64,000 nucleotides of DNA from Betaproteobacteria bacterium HGW-Betaproteobacteria-7. Lineage in GTDB: Bacteria; Pseudomonadota; Gammaproteobacteria; Burkholderiales; Rhodocyclaceae. The notes beneath the pieces are model-generated. The model did no database searches. It was not told where the DNA came from and saw only the letters and a program-made list of their open reading frames with translations. The translations under genes were made by a program, and so were the position numbers. Location: contig PHCE01000010.1 of the NCBI GenBank assembly GCA_002840765.1, positions 232,039 to 296,038 on the forward strand. Reading direction: 5' to 3'. Of the stretch, positions 43,956-57,243 are shown one piece after another. Numbering within the stretch: position 1 is the first letter of the stretch; every line of letters starts with the position of its first letter.

Positions 43956-44921
43956 ATGGAGCCTGTTCATCGGCTTGAATCAAGCGCCGGCAATGATCCG
44001 TCCCCGGCCGACGGAACGCGGCGGATTATCGATGGTCAGGAACGCGTCTTCTACGAAGGCTACTGGATCAAGACCTATCCGGTTCCGACGGACTCGCTCG
44101 AAGCCAAGAAGCGCCTGATCGAAGCACTGACCCGACGCCTGTTCAACCACACCGAGCATGGCCTGAACATTCCTGGCACCCGCCTCAACGAGGCGCGCTG
44201 CAGTTATCAGGCGGAAACCGACCCCGGACGGCGGCGCGTCAAGGCAGCAATGCTGGCAGGCGCCCTGTTCAATCGCGGCACCGACATTTTCCGCAAGCTG
44301 GTCGAACTGCAGGGCGAAGGTGTCGAAATCCGCAGCGACGATGCCCTGATGCGCGAATGCGGCCACTGTCTGCTCGAAGCCATGGAACTCGGCCGCTTCG
44401 TCCTGCACCGCAGTGGCGAGGAGGGCATCGACGAGCTTTGGGGCGAACCCTTCCGCGCCTTCTCCATCCCGCTCGAGGATTTTTACGAAAGCCGCTACAT
44501 CAAGATCGGCCAGACCCTGCGCGATATAGACCGCATTGCCGATGCCATGGTCGCCTGCTTTGCCGGCATTCCCGCCTTCGCCGACATCGAACCAACGATC
44601 AGGGTCTTTGCCCGGGCCGCCCAGATCAAGACGGAAACGCTGCGCACCGACCCCGACATCTTCGACGTCTGGTCGGAACTGGTCACCGCCGGCGAACGTC
44701 TCGCCAACTACGCCCCCCATCCGGTCGCCGTCCATGGTTCGCCAACCGTCCACAACAGTTCAGATGGCCTGCAACTGATCCGCAATGGTCGCGACCTGTT
44801 GTTCTACATCACCCGCGCCCGTACGCCGATGCCGAAAAGCACCCGCGAATACATCGATCGCTGCGAAGTCTACGTGCAGACCGGACTGGTCCCGCTGCTG
44901 CCCGCCCCGTTACCCGGCTGA
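43956..44921 (+). CDS. conserved-looking cytoplasmic protein of unknown function
   Basis: 321 aa from ATG 43956 with CGAGG upstream; an open stretch before it lacks signals. Mostly helical, acidic, no membrane segment or signal peptide. RVFYEGYWIKTYPVPTDSLE and the C-terminal RNGRDLLFYITRARTPMPKS look like folded cores, but I know no family. An AT-rich leader (about 43830-43955) with TTTGTTGCAAAG and many T/A tracts suggests its own promoter. No partner genes: the next gene is convergent. Confidence 0.8.
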   Translation: MEPVHRLESSAGNDPSPADGTRRIIDGQERVFYEGYWIKTYPVPTDSLEAKKRLIEALTRRLFNHTEHGLNIPGTRLNEARCSYQAETDPGRRRVKAAMLAGALFNRGTDIFRKLVELQGEGVEIRSDDALMRECGHCLLEAMELGRFVLHRSGEEGIDELWGEPFRAFSIPLEDFYESRYIKIGQTLRDIDRIADAMVACFAGIPAFADIEPTIRVFARAAQIKTETLRTDPDIFDVWSELVTAGERLANYAPHPVAVHGSPTVHNSSDGLQLIRNGRDLLFYITRARTPMPKSTREYIDRCEVYVQTGLVPLLPAPLPG

Positions 44922-44928
44922 AATCCCG

Positions 44929-45426
44929 CTAGGAACGGCGCTGCTGGGCAGCCGCGGCGCGCAGCACATCGGCTTCAAGGACCTGGGTATCGGTACCGAA
45001 ACAGCCGACCATGTCGATTTCTTCGACCCCCTGCTGGTCGCCAGCGGCTTTGTCCGCTTCGCTCTCCCGGCAGGCCTTCCACTGGGCAAGCAGCACTTCC
45101 TGTTCGCTCAGGCCGGTCACCGTCCCTTCCGGAATCTCCGTCCCCAACTCGATCAGCGCCCGCACCACTTCCTTGCGCTGGCCCCGCAGGGCCATGCTCA
45201 GCGGCGAAGTCGGCGAGCGGTTGTCGGGCAGATTGACACTGGCGCCACGAGCCGCCAATTCACGGACGATGTCGACGAAACCCATGAAGCAGGCAATGCC
45301 CATCGGCAGGCCGGGGTCGCCCTGGCCATCGGCCAGCTCTGGCGGCGCACCAGCATCAAGCAGGGCACGCACGGCTTCCAGACGGCCGCTACGCACGGCC
45401 TTGATCAGATCGAGCGGCTCGTTCAT
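44929..45426 (-). CDS. ankyrin-repeat protein
   Basis: 165 aa from ATG 45426 with GGAG upstream; an in-frame TTG at 45471 is the longer alternative. Three ankyrin-like units: DLIKAVRSGRLEAVRALLDA, MGIACFMGFVDIVRELAARG and LSMALRGQRKEVVRALIELG. The last 55 residues are charged with a single cysteine (MVGCFGTD). Bacterial ankyrin proteins mediate protein contacts; the target is unknown. Confidence 0.88.
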   Translation of the reverse strand: MNEPLDLIKAVRSGRLEAVRALLDAGAPPELADGQGDPGLPMGIACFMGFVDIVRELAARGASVNLPDNRSPTSPLSMALRGQRKEVVRALIELGTEIPEGTVTGLSEQEVLLAQWKACRESEADKAAGDQQGVEEIDMVGCFGTDTQVLEADVLRAAAAQQRRS

Positions 45427-45605
45427 GACGGGGTGCTCCGAGGCAACTTGAATGGACAGTTCATGAGCCAATCTTACCGCCCGCCGCGCTTCCTGTCCTG
45501 CTCGCGGCCGGAATTCTTGATCTGTCTCCAGGCCCGTCCGGCGGTGGCCTCCGTATAATTTCGGGGAAGCCCGCCCACCCTCAATCCTGGAGAAACCAGC
45601 CGTTC

Positions 45606-46868
45606 ATGGCCGTCGCCTCGCCCCTTGCCCGCTACCTCGAACAAGCCGCCCGGCAGGCCCCGCAGCGGCCGGCCTTGTTTCATGGCGGAGATAGCTGGAC
45701 ACAGGCCATGCTGTGGGCGAATGCCAGCGCCCTGGCGGCCAGGCTGGAGCGACAGGCGACATGCGTTGCCGTCAGCGGTGACAGCCTGTGCCTGGCCCGC
45801 CATGCCTGGGCCAGCGCCATCGCCGGCCGCCCCTTCTGGCCGTTGCCAGCAGGCGAGGCCGCAGCAACTGCGACTATCGCCGAGGATAGCGCCCTGATCA
45901 TTTCGACCAGCGGCAGCGAAGGCCGCCGGCGGGCCGTGCGCCTTGGCCCGGCTGCCCTCGACAGCGCTGCCGCGGGCGCCAACCAGCGGCTCGCCCTCGG
46001 CGCTGGCGACCTCTGGCTGAACTGCCTGCCGCTTTATCACATCGGCGGCCAAGCCATCCTCTGGCGCTGCGCCCGAGCCGGCGCCGGCATGTTGCTGCAC
46101 GACGGCTTCCACGCCGCGCAGGTCGCCACCGACCTGGCCCGCTTCCCGGTCAGCCATATCTCCCTGGTGCCGGCCATGCTGGCTGCCCTGCTCGACCTCG
46201 CCATCACCCCACCACCCGGCCTGCGCGTGGCGCTGATCGGTGGCGCTGCCCTGGCCGCCCCTCTATACGAACGCGCCACGGCGGCTGGCTGGCCGCTGTG
46301 GCCGAGCTACGGCATGACCGAGAGCGCCGCCCTGGTCGCCGTACATGCGCCAGATGACGGTCCCTGGCAAGCGGGATTGGTCGGCCGCCCCCTTCCGGGC
46401 ATGGAACTGGCGATCGGTGATGACGGCCGCATCCGCCTGCGCGGTCGCCAGCTGATGCGCGGCTATCTCGATGGCGGCGGCCTCGCTGGCGATGGCTGGC
46501 TGATCAGCGGCGACCTCGGGCAGATTGACGCCAACGGGTGCCTGACCGTCATCGGCCGCGCCGACGACATGCTGATCAGCGGCGGGCGCAATGTGCATCC
46601 TCAGGAAATCGAATCCTGCCTGGCCGCCTGCCCGGGCATCCGCGACGTCGCCGTCAGCGGCCTGGCCGATCCGGTGTGGGGCGACCTCATCGTTGCCCTG
46701 GTCGTCGGCACCGCCGGCCTCGCGGCACTGCAGGCGCATGCCCGTCAGCATCTGCCGGCAGCCGCCCTGCCGCGGCGCGTAACCTATCTGGACAGTCTGC
46801 CGCGCAATGCCGCCGGCAAACTCGACCGCCCTGCCCTGCGCCAGCTCGCTGCCGGAGTTCGCTCGTGA
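45606..46868 (+). CDS. menE: o-succinylbenzoate-CoA ligase-like enzyme
   Basis: 420 aa, slightly short for the family. Adenylate-forming ligase motifs: STSGSEGRRRAV (A3), PSYGMTESAAL (A5), ISGDLGQID, GRADDMLISGGRNVHP (A8 hinge) and NAAGKLDR with the catalytic Lys (A10). Followed by menF with a GTGA overlap, so the MenE assignment (activation of o-succinylbenzoate in menaquinone synthesis) is well supported. A TATAAT at 45554-45559 may be the promoter. Confidence 0.88.
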   Translation: MAVASPLARYLEQAARQAPQRPALFHGGDSWTQAMLWANASALAARLERQATCVAVSGDSLCLARHAWASAIAGRPFWPLPAGEAAATATIAEDSALIISTSGSEGRRRAVRLGPAALDSAAAGANQRLALGAGDLWLNCLPLYHIGGQAILWRCARAGAGMLLHDGFHAAQVATDLARFPVSHISLVPAMLAALLDLAITPPPGLRVALIGGAALAAPLYERATAAGWPLWPSYGMTESAALVAVHAPDDGPWQAGLVGRPLPGMELAIGDDGRIRLRGRQLMRGYLDGGGLAGDGWLISGDLGQIDANGCLTVIGRADDMLISGGRNVHPQEIESCLAACPGIRDVAVSGLADPVWGDLIVALVVGTAGLAALQAHARQHLPAAALPRRVTYLDSLPRNAAGKLDRPALRQLAAGVRS

Positions 46869-48211
46869 TCGAGCGACTGAAAAAGCAACTCGCCAGCAGC
46901 GCCACTCAGCAGCGCCTGGAACGGCTGGCCGATGGCGCGCCGGCCGCCGCACCGCTCAGCCTGCGTTTCGAACTGGGGCAAGGCGAGCGCGACTGGCTGG
47001 AGCTGCTGCCGCAGAGCCTGCCCTTCTGGTACCGCGCCCGTGCGGAGCGCTGTGAGTTCCGGCTGGGCATCGGTCATGCCCTGCAGATCGCCAGCGGCGG
47101 CCGCCATCGCTTCGCTGCCCTCGACAACGCCTTTGCCGGCCTGCGCCGCAACTGGCGGCACGAAGACGGCGCCCTGGCCTTCGCCGGATTCGCTTTTGCC
47201 CCCGGCGACGAAGGGCCGCTGCCCAACGCCCTGCTGACCGTTCCCGGAATCCTGCTGGAGAGTCTCGGCGGCGGCTGTACAGCCACCCTCAGCATCCCGG
47301 CTGGGCGCCGAGCCCAGGCCATCGCCGAATGGGGGCAATGGCTGGAGCAGTTGCCGCGCCGAAGACTCACCCAGCCCGTCGAACTACTGCCGCGCCCCGC
47401 GGAAATGCTTGTCGACCAGGCCTGGATCGCCCGCTGCCGAAGCGCCCTGCGCACCATCGCCAGCGGTCGCCTGGATAAACTGGTGCTGGCCCGTAGCCGG
47501 CAGCTGGAAACCCGCCACGAGATCGCCGCAGCAGCACTCCTTGAGGCCCTGCTGGCACAGCAGCCGGACAGCCTGATCTACGCCTTCGGCAACGGCCGCC
47601 AGGTCTTTCTTGGCGCCACGCCGGAACGCCTGATCCGTCTGCAGCGCGGCCGCCTCGACGCCGACGCGCTGGCCGGCACGGCCTGGGCTGCCGAACCGGA
47701 ACTGGCCGGGGCCAAGAACCGTCATGAGCAGTCGCTGGTCGTTCGCGCCGTCGGCGCCGCCCTTGCCCCGCTGGCCGGCTCACCGCTGGTTATCGGCGGA
47801 GCCCACGAGCAATCGGCCGGCCACCTGCGGCACCTGCGCAGCCGGATCCGCGCCCAAGCGCTTGCCGGAACAACGCTGTTCGACCTGCTCGCTGCACTGC
47901 ACCCGACACCGGCGGTCGGTGGCTATCCGACGGCTGCCGCCCTGGCCTGGCTGGCCGAGCATGGCGAACAGCGCCACGGCTGGTATAGCGGTGGCATCGG
48001 CTATCTGGATCAGGACGGCGACGGGGAGTTTTCGGTGGCCCTGCGCTCGGCCCTGCTCAGCGGCCGGACAGCCCTGCTGCAGGCGGGTGCCGGCATCGTC
48101 ACCGGCTCCGATCCGGGCAGCGAGCTGGCCGAGACGGAAGCCAAGTTCGACACGATCATGGGTGCCTTCGCTACTGCCGGCCAGGGAACAACACGGGTGA
48201 CCGGCACCTGA
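46865..48211 (+). CDS. menF: isochorismate synthase
   Basis: 448 aa from GTG 46865, which overlaps the menE stop (GTGA). The C-terminal chorismate-binding domain (about 190-440) has LDKLVLARSR with the conserved Lys, FLGATPERLI, LAGTAWA, HLRSRIRAQ, HPTPAVGGYPTAAALAWL and ELAETEAKFDTI. It converts chorismate to isochorismate, the first committed step to menaquinone (or isochorismate-derived products). The remaining men genes are not in the window. Confidence 0.92.
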   Translation: MIERLKKQLASSATQQRLERLADGAPAAAPLSLRFELGQGERDWLELLPQSLPFWYRARAERCEFRLGIGHALQIASGGRHRFAALDNAFAGLRRNWRHEDGALAFAGFAFAPGDEGPLPNALLTVPGILLESLGGGCTATLSIPAGRRAQAIAEWGQWLEQLPRRRLTQPVELLPRPAEMLVDQAWIARCRSALRTIASGRLDKLVLARSRQLETRHEIAAAALLEALLAQQPDSLIYAFGNGRQVFLGATPERLIRLQRGRLDADALAGTAWAAEPELAGAKNRHEQSLVVRAVGAALAPLAGSPLVIGGAHEQSAGHLRHLRSRIRAQALAGTTLFDLLAALHPTPAVGGYPTAAALAWLAEHGEQRHGWYSGGIGYLDQDGDGEFSVALRSALLSGRTALLQAGAGIVTGSDPGSELAETEAKFDTIMGAFATAGQGTTRVTGT

Positions 48212-48224
48212 GGCAAACCGCAGG

Positions 48225-48845
48225 CTATTCGCCGACGATATCGACGCCGGCCGGCGGCACGAAGCGGAAGCTGCCCGCCGGTAGTTGCGGATTGCGCTCG
48301 AGAGCCGAAAAACGGATCAGCGTCGTCTGCCCGAAACTGTCCAGCAGTTCCATCGCTTTCAGGTCATTGCCGGCAAAGCCGATGCGCACGCGCTCGAAAC
48401 CGCTGTCGCCGGATTTCGGCAGGGCCTCGACCCAGAGCAAGCCCTCACGTTCGCCGGCTTCGCTCAGCGTGAAATTGCGTTCGAGATCGTTGCTACCGGA
48501 TAGCAAGGCCGCCGGGGAACCGCCGATGGCGCTGCCGACCTGGCGCACCGTCACCTGTTGCAGTTCGCTGTCGTGAATCCACACCTTCTCGCCATCGCTG
48601 ACGATCAGCTGGGGATAAGGCTTGCGGATATCCCAGCGCAGCTTGCCGGGCCGCGAGATGCTGACGACACCGGAAGATTCCTGCGGCTTGCGGCCGCCCC
48701 GGGTGACCACCAGTTGCGCGAAGTCGGCCTTGAGCGTCTTGGTGCTGGCGAGGAACTGATGCAGGCGGTCGACCGCCCCGGCCTCGGCCAGCATGGGCAG
48801 CGCCACCAACAACAGCGAGGCAAAAACCTTCAACAATGCGTTCAT
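48225..48845 (-). CDS. lolA: outer-membrane lipoprotein carrier LolA
   Basis: 206 aa. Signal peptide 1-22 (ending AEAGA). LolA pattern: [42 protein letters not shown] split over the core, [21 protein letters not shown]. It ferries lipoproteins across the periplasm to LolB. The start overlaps the ftsK stop (ATGA at 48842-48845), making crp-like/ftsK/lolA one unit. Confidence 0.95.
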   Translation of the reverse strand: MNALLKVFASLLLVALPMLAEAGAVDRLHQFLASTKTLKADFAQLVVTRGGRKPQESSGVVSISRPGKLRWDIRKPYPQLIVSDGEKVWIHDSELQQVTVRQVGSAIGGSPAALLSGSNDLERNFTLSEAGEREGLLWVEALPKSGDSGFERVRIGFAGNDLKAMELLDSFGQTTLIRFSALERNPQLPAGSFRFVPPAGVDIVGE

Positions 48846-51157
48846 TCGGCTTCCTTGCGTGCCAGCACTTCCCGGCCACCACGGCCGTCCATGGCCGAGA
48901 CCAGGCCAGCCTTCTCCATCGCCTCGATCAGCCGCGCCGAGCGATTGTAACCAATGCGCAGATGGCGCTGGACCAGCGAGATCGAGGCCCGGCGATTCTT
49001 CAGCACGATATCGACGGCCTGATCGTACAACGGATCGCTCTCGGCATCGCCACCTCCCTCGCCGCTTTCACCGCCTTCTTCATCATCGCCGGCAGCACCG
49101 GTCAGGATGTCTTCAATATATTCAGGCGCACCGGTCGCTTTCAGATGTTCGACGACGCGATGCACTTCATCATCGGAAACGAAAGCGCCATGAACGCGGG
49201 TCGGGTAGCCGGTACCCGGCGCCAGGTAGAGCATGTCGCCCTGGCCGAGCAGCGCTTCGGCACCCATCTGATCGAGGATGGTGCGTGAGTCGATCTTGCT
49301 CGACACCTGGAAGGACAGGCGGGTCGGGATGTTGGCCTTGATCAGGCCGGTGATCACATCGACCGAGGGCCGCTGCGTTGCCAGTACCAGATGGATGCCG
49401 GAAGCCCGTGCCTTCTGCGCCAGGCGGGCGATCTGCTCTTCAACCTTCTTGCCGACCACCATCATCAGGTCAGCCAGTTCATCAATGATGACGACGATGA
49501 AGGGCATGGTCTTCAGCGGCTCCGGTGTTTCCGGCGTCAACGTCAGCGGATTCGGGATGTGCTCGCCCTTCTTTTCAGCGTCCTTGATCTTGCCGTTGAG
49601 ACCGGCGATGTTGCGGACGCCCATCGCCGACATCAGCTTGTAGCGTTTCTCCATCTCGGTCACGCACCAGTGCAGCGCGTTGGCCGCCTGTTTCATGTCC
49701 GTGACCACCGGCGCCAGCAGGTGCGGAATACCTTCGTAGATGGACAGTTCGAGCATCTTCGGATCGACCATGATCAGGCGCACCTGATCCGGCTCGGCCT
49801 TGTAGAGCATCGACAGGATCATCGCATTGACGCCCACCGACTTGCCGGAACCGGTGGTACCAGCAACCAGCAGGTGCGGCGTCTTGGCCAGGTCGGCGAC
49901 CACCGGCAGGCCGCCGATGTCCTTGCCGAGGCAGACGGTCAGCGGACTGCTCATGTCGTTGTACGGCTTGCTGGAAATGATCTCCGAGAGTTTCACCATC
50001 TGCCGCTTGGGATTGGGCAGTTCCAGCGCCATGCATGATTTGCCGGGCACCGTTTCGACGACGCGGATGGAGACCATGGCCAGGGCGCGGGCCAGGTCAC
50101 GCGCCAGATTGACGATCTGGGCGCCCTTGACGCCGATGGCCGGCTCGATTTCGTAGCGGGTGATCACCGGCCCCGGCATCGCTGCCAGCACCTTGACCTG
50201 GACGCCGAAGTCGGCGAGCTTGCGTTCGATCAGGCGCGATGTGTATTCCAGCGTTTCGGCACTGACCGTCTCGGTCGCCGGCGGCGCCGGGTCAAGCAGG
50301 TGCAGCGGCGGCAACTGGCCACCGACGACGGCTTCAGGGAAAAGCAGCGACTGCTTCTCGCGTTCGACGCGCTTCTCAGCCTTTTTCGACACCGGAACTT
50401 CGACCGGCGCCGGCGTCTCGATGATGATCGGCTCGTGCAGTTCGACGCGGCGTTTTTCCTCTTCGACAACGACCTCGCGCTGCTGCGCCACTTCGCGGCC
50501 GATACGGCGATCGCGCCAGGCTTCGATGCGGCCGATGACGAAACCGGTCAGCGCCTCGAGCAGCAAACCCAGGCGCTCGAAGGCCCACAGCCAGGACATG
50601 CCGGAAAAGATGCTCCAGCCAGCAGCCATCGCCATCAGCAGAAAAAGTGTCGCCCCGGTATAGCCGAACTGCGCGGCCAGCAGACGGCTTACTTCGATAC
50701 CAAGCACGCCGCCAGGAGAGAGCGGCAATTCCGCCGGCAAGGAATGGAAGCGCAAGGCCTCCAGCGCCGAACTCGTCACCAGCAAAAAGATGAACCCGGC
50801 CAGGGCAATGAACAGCGGCCGACGATCCGCCGCCAGCTCACCCTTGAGACGGCGGAAGCCCCACCAGACCGCCATGCCGAGCAGAACCACCCACCACCAG
50901 GCGGAAAGTCCGAAAACATAGAGCATCAGGTCGGCCACCCAAGCGCCGGCGCGACCGGCCGGATTATGCAGACTGGCCGTCGCCACCGAATGCGACCAGC
51001 CCGGATCGTCGCGATGAAAACCCCACAGGGCCATGATCAGGAACAACGCGATGGCACCGACACCGAGCCAGCGCGATTCCTGCAAGAGGAGCCCGATCTT
51101 GTCCGGCAAGGGGCTCGCTCCGCCGCGATCCATATTTCTTGAAGCCATTTTTTTCAT
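48842..51157 (-). CDS. ftsK: DNA translocase FtsK
   Basis: 771 aa. Four membrane helices in the first 190 residues, a charged linker (210-300), then the motor: Walker [14 protein letters not shown], Walker [16 protein letters not shown], and [18 protein letters not shown]. Residues about 705-768 form the winged-helix gamma domain ([20 protein letters not shown]) that reads KOPS sites. FtsK clears chromosome termini at the septum. The start overlaps the upstream Crp-like gene stop. Short linker, SpoIIIE/FtsK-S type. Confidence 0.96.
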   Translation of the reverse strand: MKKMASRNMDRGGASPLPDKIGLLLQESRWLGVGAIALFLIMALWGFHRDDPGWSHSVATASLHNPAGRAGAWVADLMLYVFGLSAWWWVVLLGMAVWWGFRRLKGELAADRRPLFIALAGFIFLLVTSSALEALRFHSLPAELPLSPGGVLGIEVSRLLAAQFGYTGATLFLLMAMAAGWSIFSGMSWLWAFERLGLLLEALTGFVIGRIEAWRDRRIGREVAQQREVVVEEEKRRVELHEPIIIETPAPVEVPVSKKAEKRVEREKQSLLFPEAVVGGQLPPLHLLDPAPPATETVSAETLEYTSRLIERKLADFGVQVKVLAAMPGPVITRYEIEPAIGVKGAQIVNLARDLARALAMVSIRVVETVPGKSCMALELPNPKRQMVKLSEIISSKPYNDMSSPLTVCLGKDIGGLPVVADLAKTPHLLVAGTTGSGKSVGVNAMILSMLYKAEPDQVRLIMVDPKMLELSIYEGIPHLLAPVVTDMKQAANALHWCVTEMEKRYKLMSAMGVRNIAGLNGKIKDAEKKGEHIPNPLTLTPETPEPLKTMPFIVVIIDELADLMMVVGKKVEEQIARLAQKARASGIHLVLATQRPSVDVITGLIKANIPTRLSFQVSSKIDSRTILDQMGAEALLGQGDMLYLAPGTGYPTRVHGAFVSDDEVHRVVEHLKATGAPEYIEDILTGAAGDDEEGGESGEGGGDAESDPLYDQAVDIVLKNRRASISLVQRHLRIGYNRSARLIEAMEKAGLVSAMDGRGGREVLARKEAE

Positions 51158-51816
51158 GAGCCGAGAATCACCACCACGTCGTTCTCGGTCGAGATATAGC
51201 CGCTCAGTTCGAGATCGCGCATCACCTTGCTGACCATTTCACGCGAGGCACCAATCATCCGGGCCATATCCTGCTTCGAAATCTTCTTCTTGACGAACCG
51301 CCGACCCTCTTCCTCGACCGACAGATCCAGCAGCAAACGGGCAACACGGCCATAGACATCGAGCAGTGCCAGGCTCTCGATCTTGCGATCGGCCTCACGC
51401 AAGCGGCCGACAAGAATCTGCATCAGTTTCTGGGCAACCAGGAAATTGTCCTGCAGGCAGCGCTGGAAAGCCTCCTTGCTCAGCACCAGCAGCTCGCAGG
51501 CTTCGCTGGCAACGACATTGGCCGAACGCGGACTGCCATCGATCAAGCCCATTTCGCCAAAAAATTCGCCCGACCCGAGCCAGGCGAGGATGATCTCACG
51601 CCCTTCCTCATCGGTATTGGTCACTTTGGCCCGCCCGGTCAACAGGATATAAAGGGAATCCGTCGTTTCCGCCGCACGGACGACAAAAGCCCCGCGTTCG
51701 ACACGGCGCCGACCGCAGACCTTGGATAATTTTTCCAGTTCGCTCTCGCTCAACCCTGAAAATAGCGGCACATTGCGCAGCACAACCAGGCTAAGGCCAT
51801 ATTGGTTTGTTGGCAT
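51154..51816 (-). CDS. Crp/Fnr-family regulator
   Basis: 220 aa. A cyclic-nucleotide-binding beta-roll (about 15-135, [38 protein letters not shown]) is followed by a long dimer helix and an HTH (about 165-215, [21 protein letters not shown]). It lacks Fnr-type iron-sulfur cysteines. The roll's [14 protein letters not shown] resembles the cAMP-binding FGE…RSA pattern. It sits in the same transcription unit as ftsK and lolA, divergent from trxB, as in other betaproteobacteria. Confidence 0.93.
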   Translation of the reverse strand: MPTNQYGLSLVVLRNVPLFSGLSESELEKLSKVCGRRRVERGAFVVRAAETTDSLYILLTGRAKVTNTDEEGREIILAWLGSGEFFGEMGLIDGSPRSANVVASEACELLVLSKEAFQRCLQDNFLVAQKLMQILVGRLREADRKIESLALLDVYGRVARLLLDLSVEEEGRRFVKKKISKQDMARMIGASREMVSKVMRDLELSGYISTENDVVVILGS

Positions 51817-51908
51817 AAATCATTTCCGTTCATGGGGTTATGAGACGATTATAAACCGCTTTCGCATAGAGGACGGCAAGACGAAAAAACCGCCCGCCCG
51901 GACAAGGC

Positions 51909-52900
<992 letters not shown>

Positions 52901-52939
52901 AAGACCGGGCGGGTTTCCGTAATCCCGCCGGTGGACGCC

Positions 52940-53491
52940 ATGATTGATCCCGACGACCTGGCAGCCTTTCATGCGGCAGTGGCCGGCACCCGGCCACTAC
53001 CCGACCCGGGTCGCATCCAGCGCCGGCAGCCGGCACCCGCACCGCGGCCGCTGCAGCACTTGGCCGACGAACGGGCAGCGCTGCACGAAAGCCTGCATGG
53101 CCAGATCGGTTTGCAGGATCGTCTGGAAGGCGGTGACGAACCGCATTACCTGCGCCCTGGACTGGCCAGCACGGTCTTGCGCGATTTGCGCCGCGGCCGC
53201 TGGGTGATCCAGGACGAAATAGACCTGCACGGCCTGAATCGCGACGACGCCCGCCAGTTGCTGGCCGCCTTCCTCGCCGAAAACCTCGCCCACGGCCGCC
53301 GCTGCCTGCGCGTCATCCACGGCAAGGGACTGGGTTCGCCGCAGCGCATCTCGGTGCTGCGGCAACTGGTGCGCGGCTGGCTGGCCCAACGGGACGAGGT
53401 TCTCGCCTACTGCCAGGCCCGGCCGCACGACGGTGGCGAAGGTGCGCTCATCGTCTTGCTGCGCGCCGCCAAAAAGACAAGGGCGGCCTGA
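52940..53491 (+). CDS. Smr-domain protein
   Basis: 183 aa from ATG 52940 (a GTG at 52931 would add three residues). The Smr domain lies at about 95-180: EIDLHGLNRDDARQLLAAFL, CLRVIHGKGLGSPQ, GEGALIVLL. Small MutS-related domains nick or cut nucleic acids; recent work links stand-alone SMR proteins to ribosome rescue. It follows trxB at 39 nt and ends at a bidirectional terminator. Confidence 0.93.
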   Translation: MIDPDDLAAFHAAVAGTRPLPDPGRIQRRQPAPAPRPLQHLADERAALHESLHGQIGLQDRLEGGDEPHYLRPGLASTVLRDLRRGRWVIQDEIDLHGLNRDDARQLLAAFLAENLAHGRRCLRVIHGKGLGSPQRISVLRQLVRGWLAQRDEVLAYCQARPHDGGEGALIVLLRAAKKTRAA

Positions 53492-53505
53492 GCCGCCCTC
53501 GTTTT
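53481..53505. terminator. bidirectional rho-independent terminator
   Basis: GGGCGGC (53481-53487), loop CTGA, GCCGCCC (53492-53498), then TCGTTTT; on the other strand the stem is followed by TTGTCTTTTT. It serves the convergent Smr gene and the gene at 53517. Confidence 0.82.
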
Positions 53506-53516
53506 GTAGCCGATGC

Positions 53517-53867
53517 TTAATCGGCTTCCTTCTTCAAGGCCTTGCGAAACATTTCGGCATCCTGAACCCCCGTCCAGCCGGTACCGCTGACCGTATCGGA
53601 CAGATGGAGGCCGGCATGGACATTTGAAAGCTGGAATATTTCCATCGCCACGTCGCCGGGAAACCCCTGCCGATCATGCCTTTCGGACACCATTAGCCCG
53701 TTGAAATAAGTATCCAGCTCCGGTCGTCCCCACAACTCGACAATCTTCCCGATGATGCGCGGGAAGCGCTCTTCCAACTTGGTCGGGTAATGCGTCGCGT
53801 CACCACCGAGCAAGCGAAGCAATTGCTCGTGCAAGGCTGTGACATCTACCGGCGGCGACTGGTCCAT
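53517..53867 (-). CDS. small cytoplasmic protein of unknown function
   Basis: 116 aa. Mostly helical with the ordered-looking core THYPTKLEERFPRIIGKIVE and YFNGLMVSERHDRQGFPGDV, followed by AMEIFQLSNVHAGL. No membrane segment or motif known to me. It lies 16 nt after glnB on the same strand, so it may be cotranscribed with nadE and glnB. GGAGGAC precedes the ATG. Confidence 0.75.
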   Translation of the reverse strand: MDQSPPVDVTALHEQLLRLLGGDATHYPTKLEERFPRIIGKIVELWGRPELDTYFNGLMVSERHDRQGFPGDVAMEIFQLSNVHAGLHLSDTVSGTGWTGVQDAEMFRKALKKEAD

Positions 53868-53883
53868 GATGTCCTCCCGAAAT

Positions 53884-55853
<1,970 letters not shown>

Positions 55854-55858
55854 GGAAC

Positions 55859-56407
55859 TTAGTAGTTCGGCTTGTCTTTCGCGTCGTTGTACGTCTTGAC
55901 GCCGGTTTCGATTTCCTTCTTGGCCTCTTCCGGACCACGCCAGCCGACCACCTTGACGAACTTGCCCGGCTCGAGATCCTTGTAGTGCTCGAAGAAGTGG
56001 GAGATCTGGTCGAGCAGCAGGGTCGGCATGTCGGCATGCGTCTGCACGTTGCGGTACATCGGCGTCAGCTTGTCCACCGGCACGGCCAGCAGCTTGGCGT
56101 CTTCACCGGCTTCGTCGGTCATCGCCAGCATGCCGATCGGCCGGCAGCGGACAACGACACCCGGCGGCAGCGGGAAGGGGCTGACCACCAGCACGTCGAC
56201 CGGATCGCCGTCACCGGCAATGGTGTGCGGGATGTAGCCGTAGTTGCACGGATAGTGCATGGAGGTGGACATGAAACGATCAACGAAAATCGCACCGCTT
56301 TCCTTGTCGACTTCGTATTTGACCGGATCGGAGTGCGCGGTGATCTCGATGATGACGTTGAAATCGTTGGGGAGGGATTTGCCGGAGGGAACGTTGTTCA
56401 GTGCCAT
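55859..56407 (-). CDS. ppa: inorganic pyrophosphatase
   Basis: 182 aa. Family I soluble PPase signature: [20 protein letters not shown], the Mg-binding [10 protein letters not shown], and [16 protein letters not shown]. Hydrolyses PPi to phosphate and so drives biosynthesis. Read with nadE and glnB. GAGAGATAAC precedes the ATG. Confidence 0.96.
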   Translation of the reverse strand: MALNNVPSGKSLPNDFNVIIEITAHSDPVKYEVDKESGAIFVDRFMSTSMHYPCNYGYIPHTIAGDGDPVDVLVVSPFPLPPGVVVRCRPIGMLAMTDEAGEDAKLLAVPVDKLTPMYRNVQTHADMPTLLLDQISHFFEHYKDLEPGKFVKVVGWRGPEEAKKEIETGVKTYNDAKDKPNY

Positions 56408-56457
56408 TGTTATCTCTCTGTTTCTGGTTTGAAAAAAAGGCGATTATACCGCCGCCG

Positions 56458-57243
56458 TCAGTGCCAGGCAGCGAGAAACTCCCGCCAGTGCGGGGCATCG
56501 ATCCGGCCTAACTGGGCCTTGATGAATTCGATTTCAGTGGCCTCCTCTTCGGCGGTCAGTTCACCACGCAGGCGGCGGAAACGGTTGTAGACCAGATAAG
56601 TGTTGACCACGTCGGTTTCGCAATAGTCGCGGATGTCGGCTGCCTGTCCGGCCTGCCAGGCCTCCCAGACCTTGCTGCCGTCCATGCCGAGCTTACCGGG
56701 AAAGCCGAACAGCTTGGCCAGGTCGTCGAGGGGTGCGTTGGCGCGGGCGTTGTACAGGGCCAGCAGGTCCATCAGGTCAAGGTGGCGGGTGTGGTAACGG
56801 CTGATGTAGTTGTTCCACTTGAAATCGCGCGAGTCGGCGTAATCGCCATCGCCGAGATCCCAGTAGCGCGGCGCCGAAATGCCATGCAACATGCCGCGGT
56901 AGTGCAGCACCGGCAGATCGAAGCCACCGCCGTTCCAGGAGACGATCTGCGGCGTGAATTTCTCGATGCCATCGAAGAAGCGCTGGATGATGGCGCCTTC
57001 GTCAAGCTCCGGCTCGGCCAGCGACCAGACCTTGAAACCCTCGCTGGTGCGCAGGACACAGGAAATGCTGACGACCCGTTGCAGGTGCAACTGGATGAAA
57101 TCGTTGCCGGTCTTCGCCCGCCGCTGCTGAAAGGCCAGTTCGGCCACCTCGGCGTCGGACAGCTCGCCCGGCAGGTCGTTGAGCCGGCGCAGGCCGGCAA
57201 CGTCGGGAATGGTTTCGATATCGAAGACGAGAACCGGTTTCAT
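56458..57243 (-). CDS. 3'-5' exonuclease of PolB-like DEDDy family
   Basis: 261 aa from ATG 57243, which overlaps the cysM stop (TGA/ATG). VLVFDIETIPDVAGL holds the first D and E, SWNGGGFDLPVL the second acidic group, and DIRDYCETDVVNTYLVYNRF the third with the Y-type arrangement. Predicted nuclease with RNase H fold that acts on DNA or RNA ends; substrates are not known. Confidence 0.9.
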   Translation of the reverse strand: MKPVLVFDIETIPDVAGLRRLNDLPGELSDAEVAELAFQQRRAKTGNDFIQLHLQRVVSISCVLRTSEGFKVWSLAEPELDEGAIIQRFFDGIEKFTPQIVSWNGGGFDLPVLHYRGMLHGISAPRYWDLGDGDYADSRDFKWNNYISRYHTRHLDLMDLLALYNARANAPLDDLAKLFGFPGKLGMDGSKVWEAWQAGQAADIRDYCETDVVNTYLVYNRFRRLRGELTAEEEATEIEFIKAQLGRIDAPHWREFLAAWH

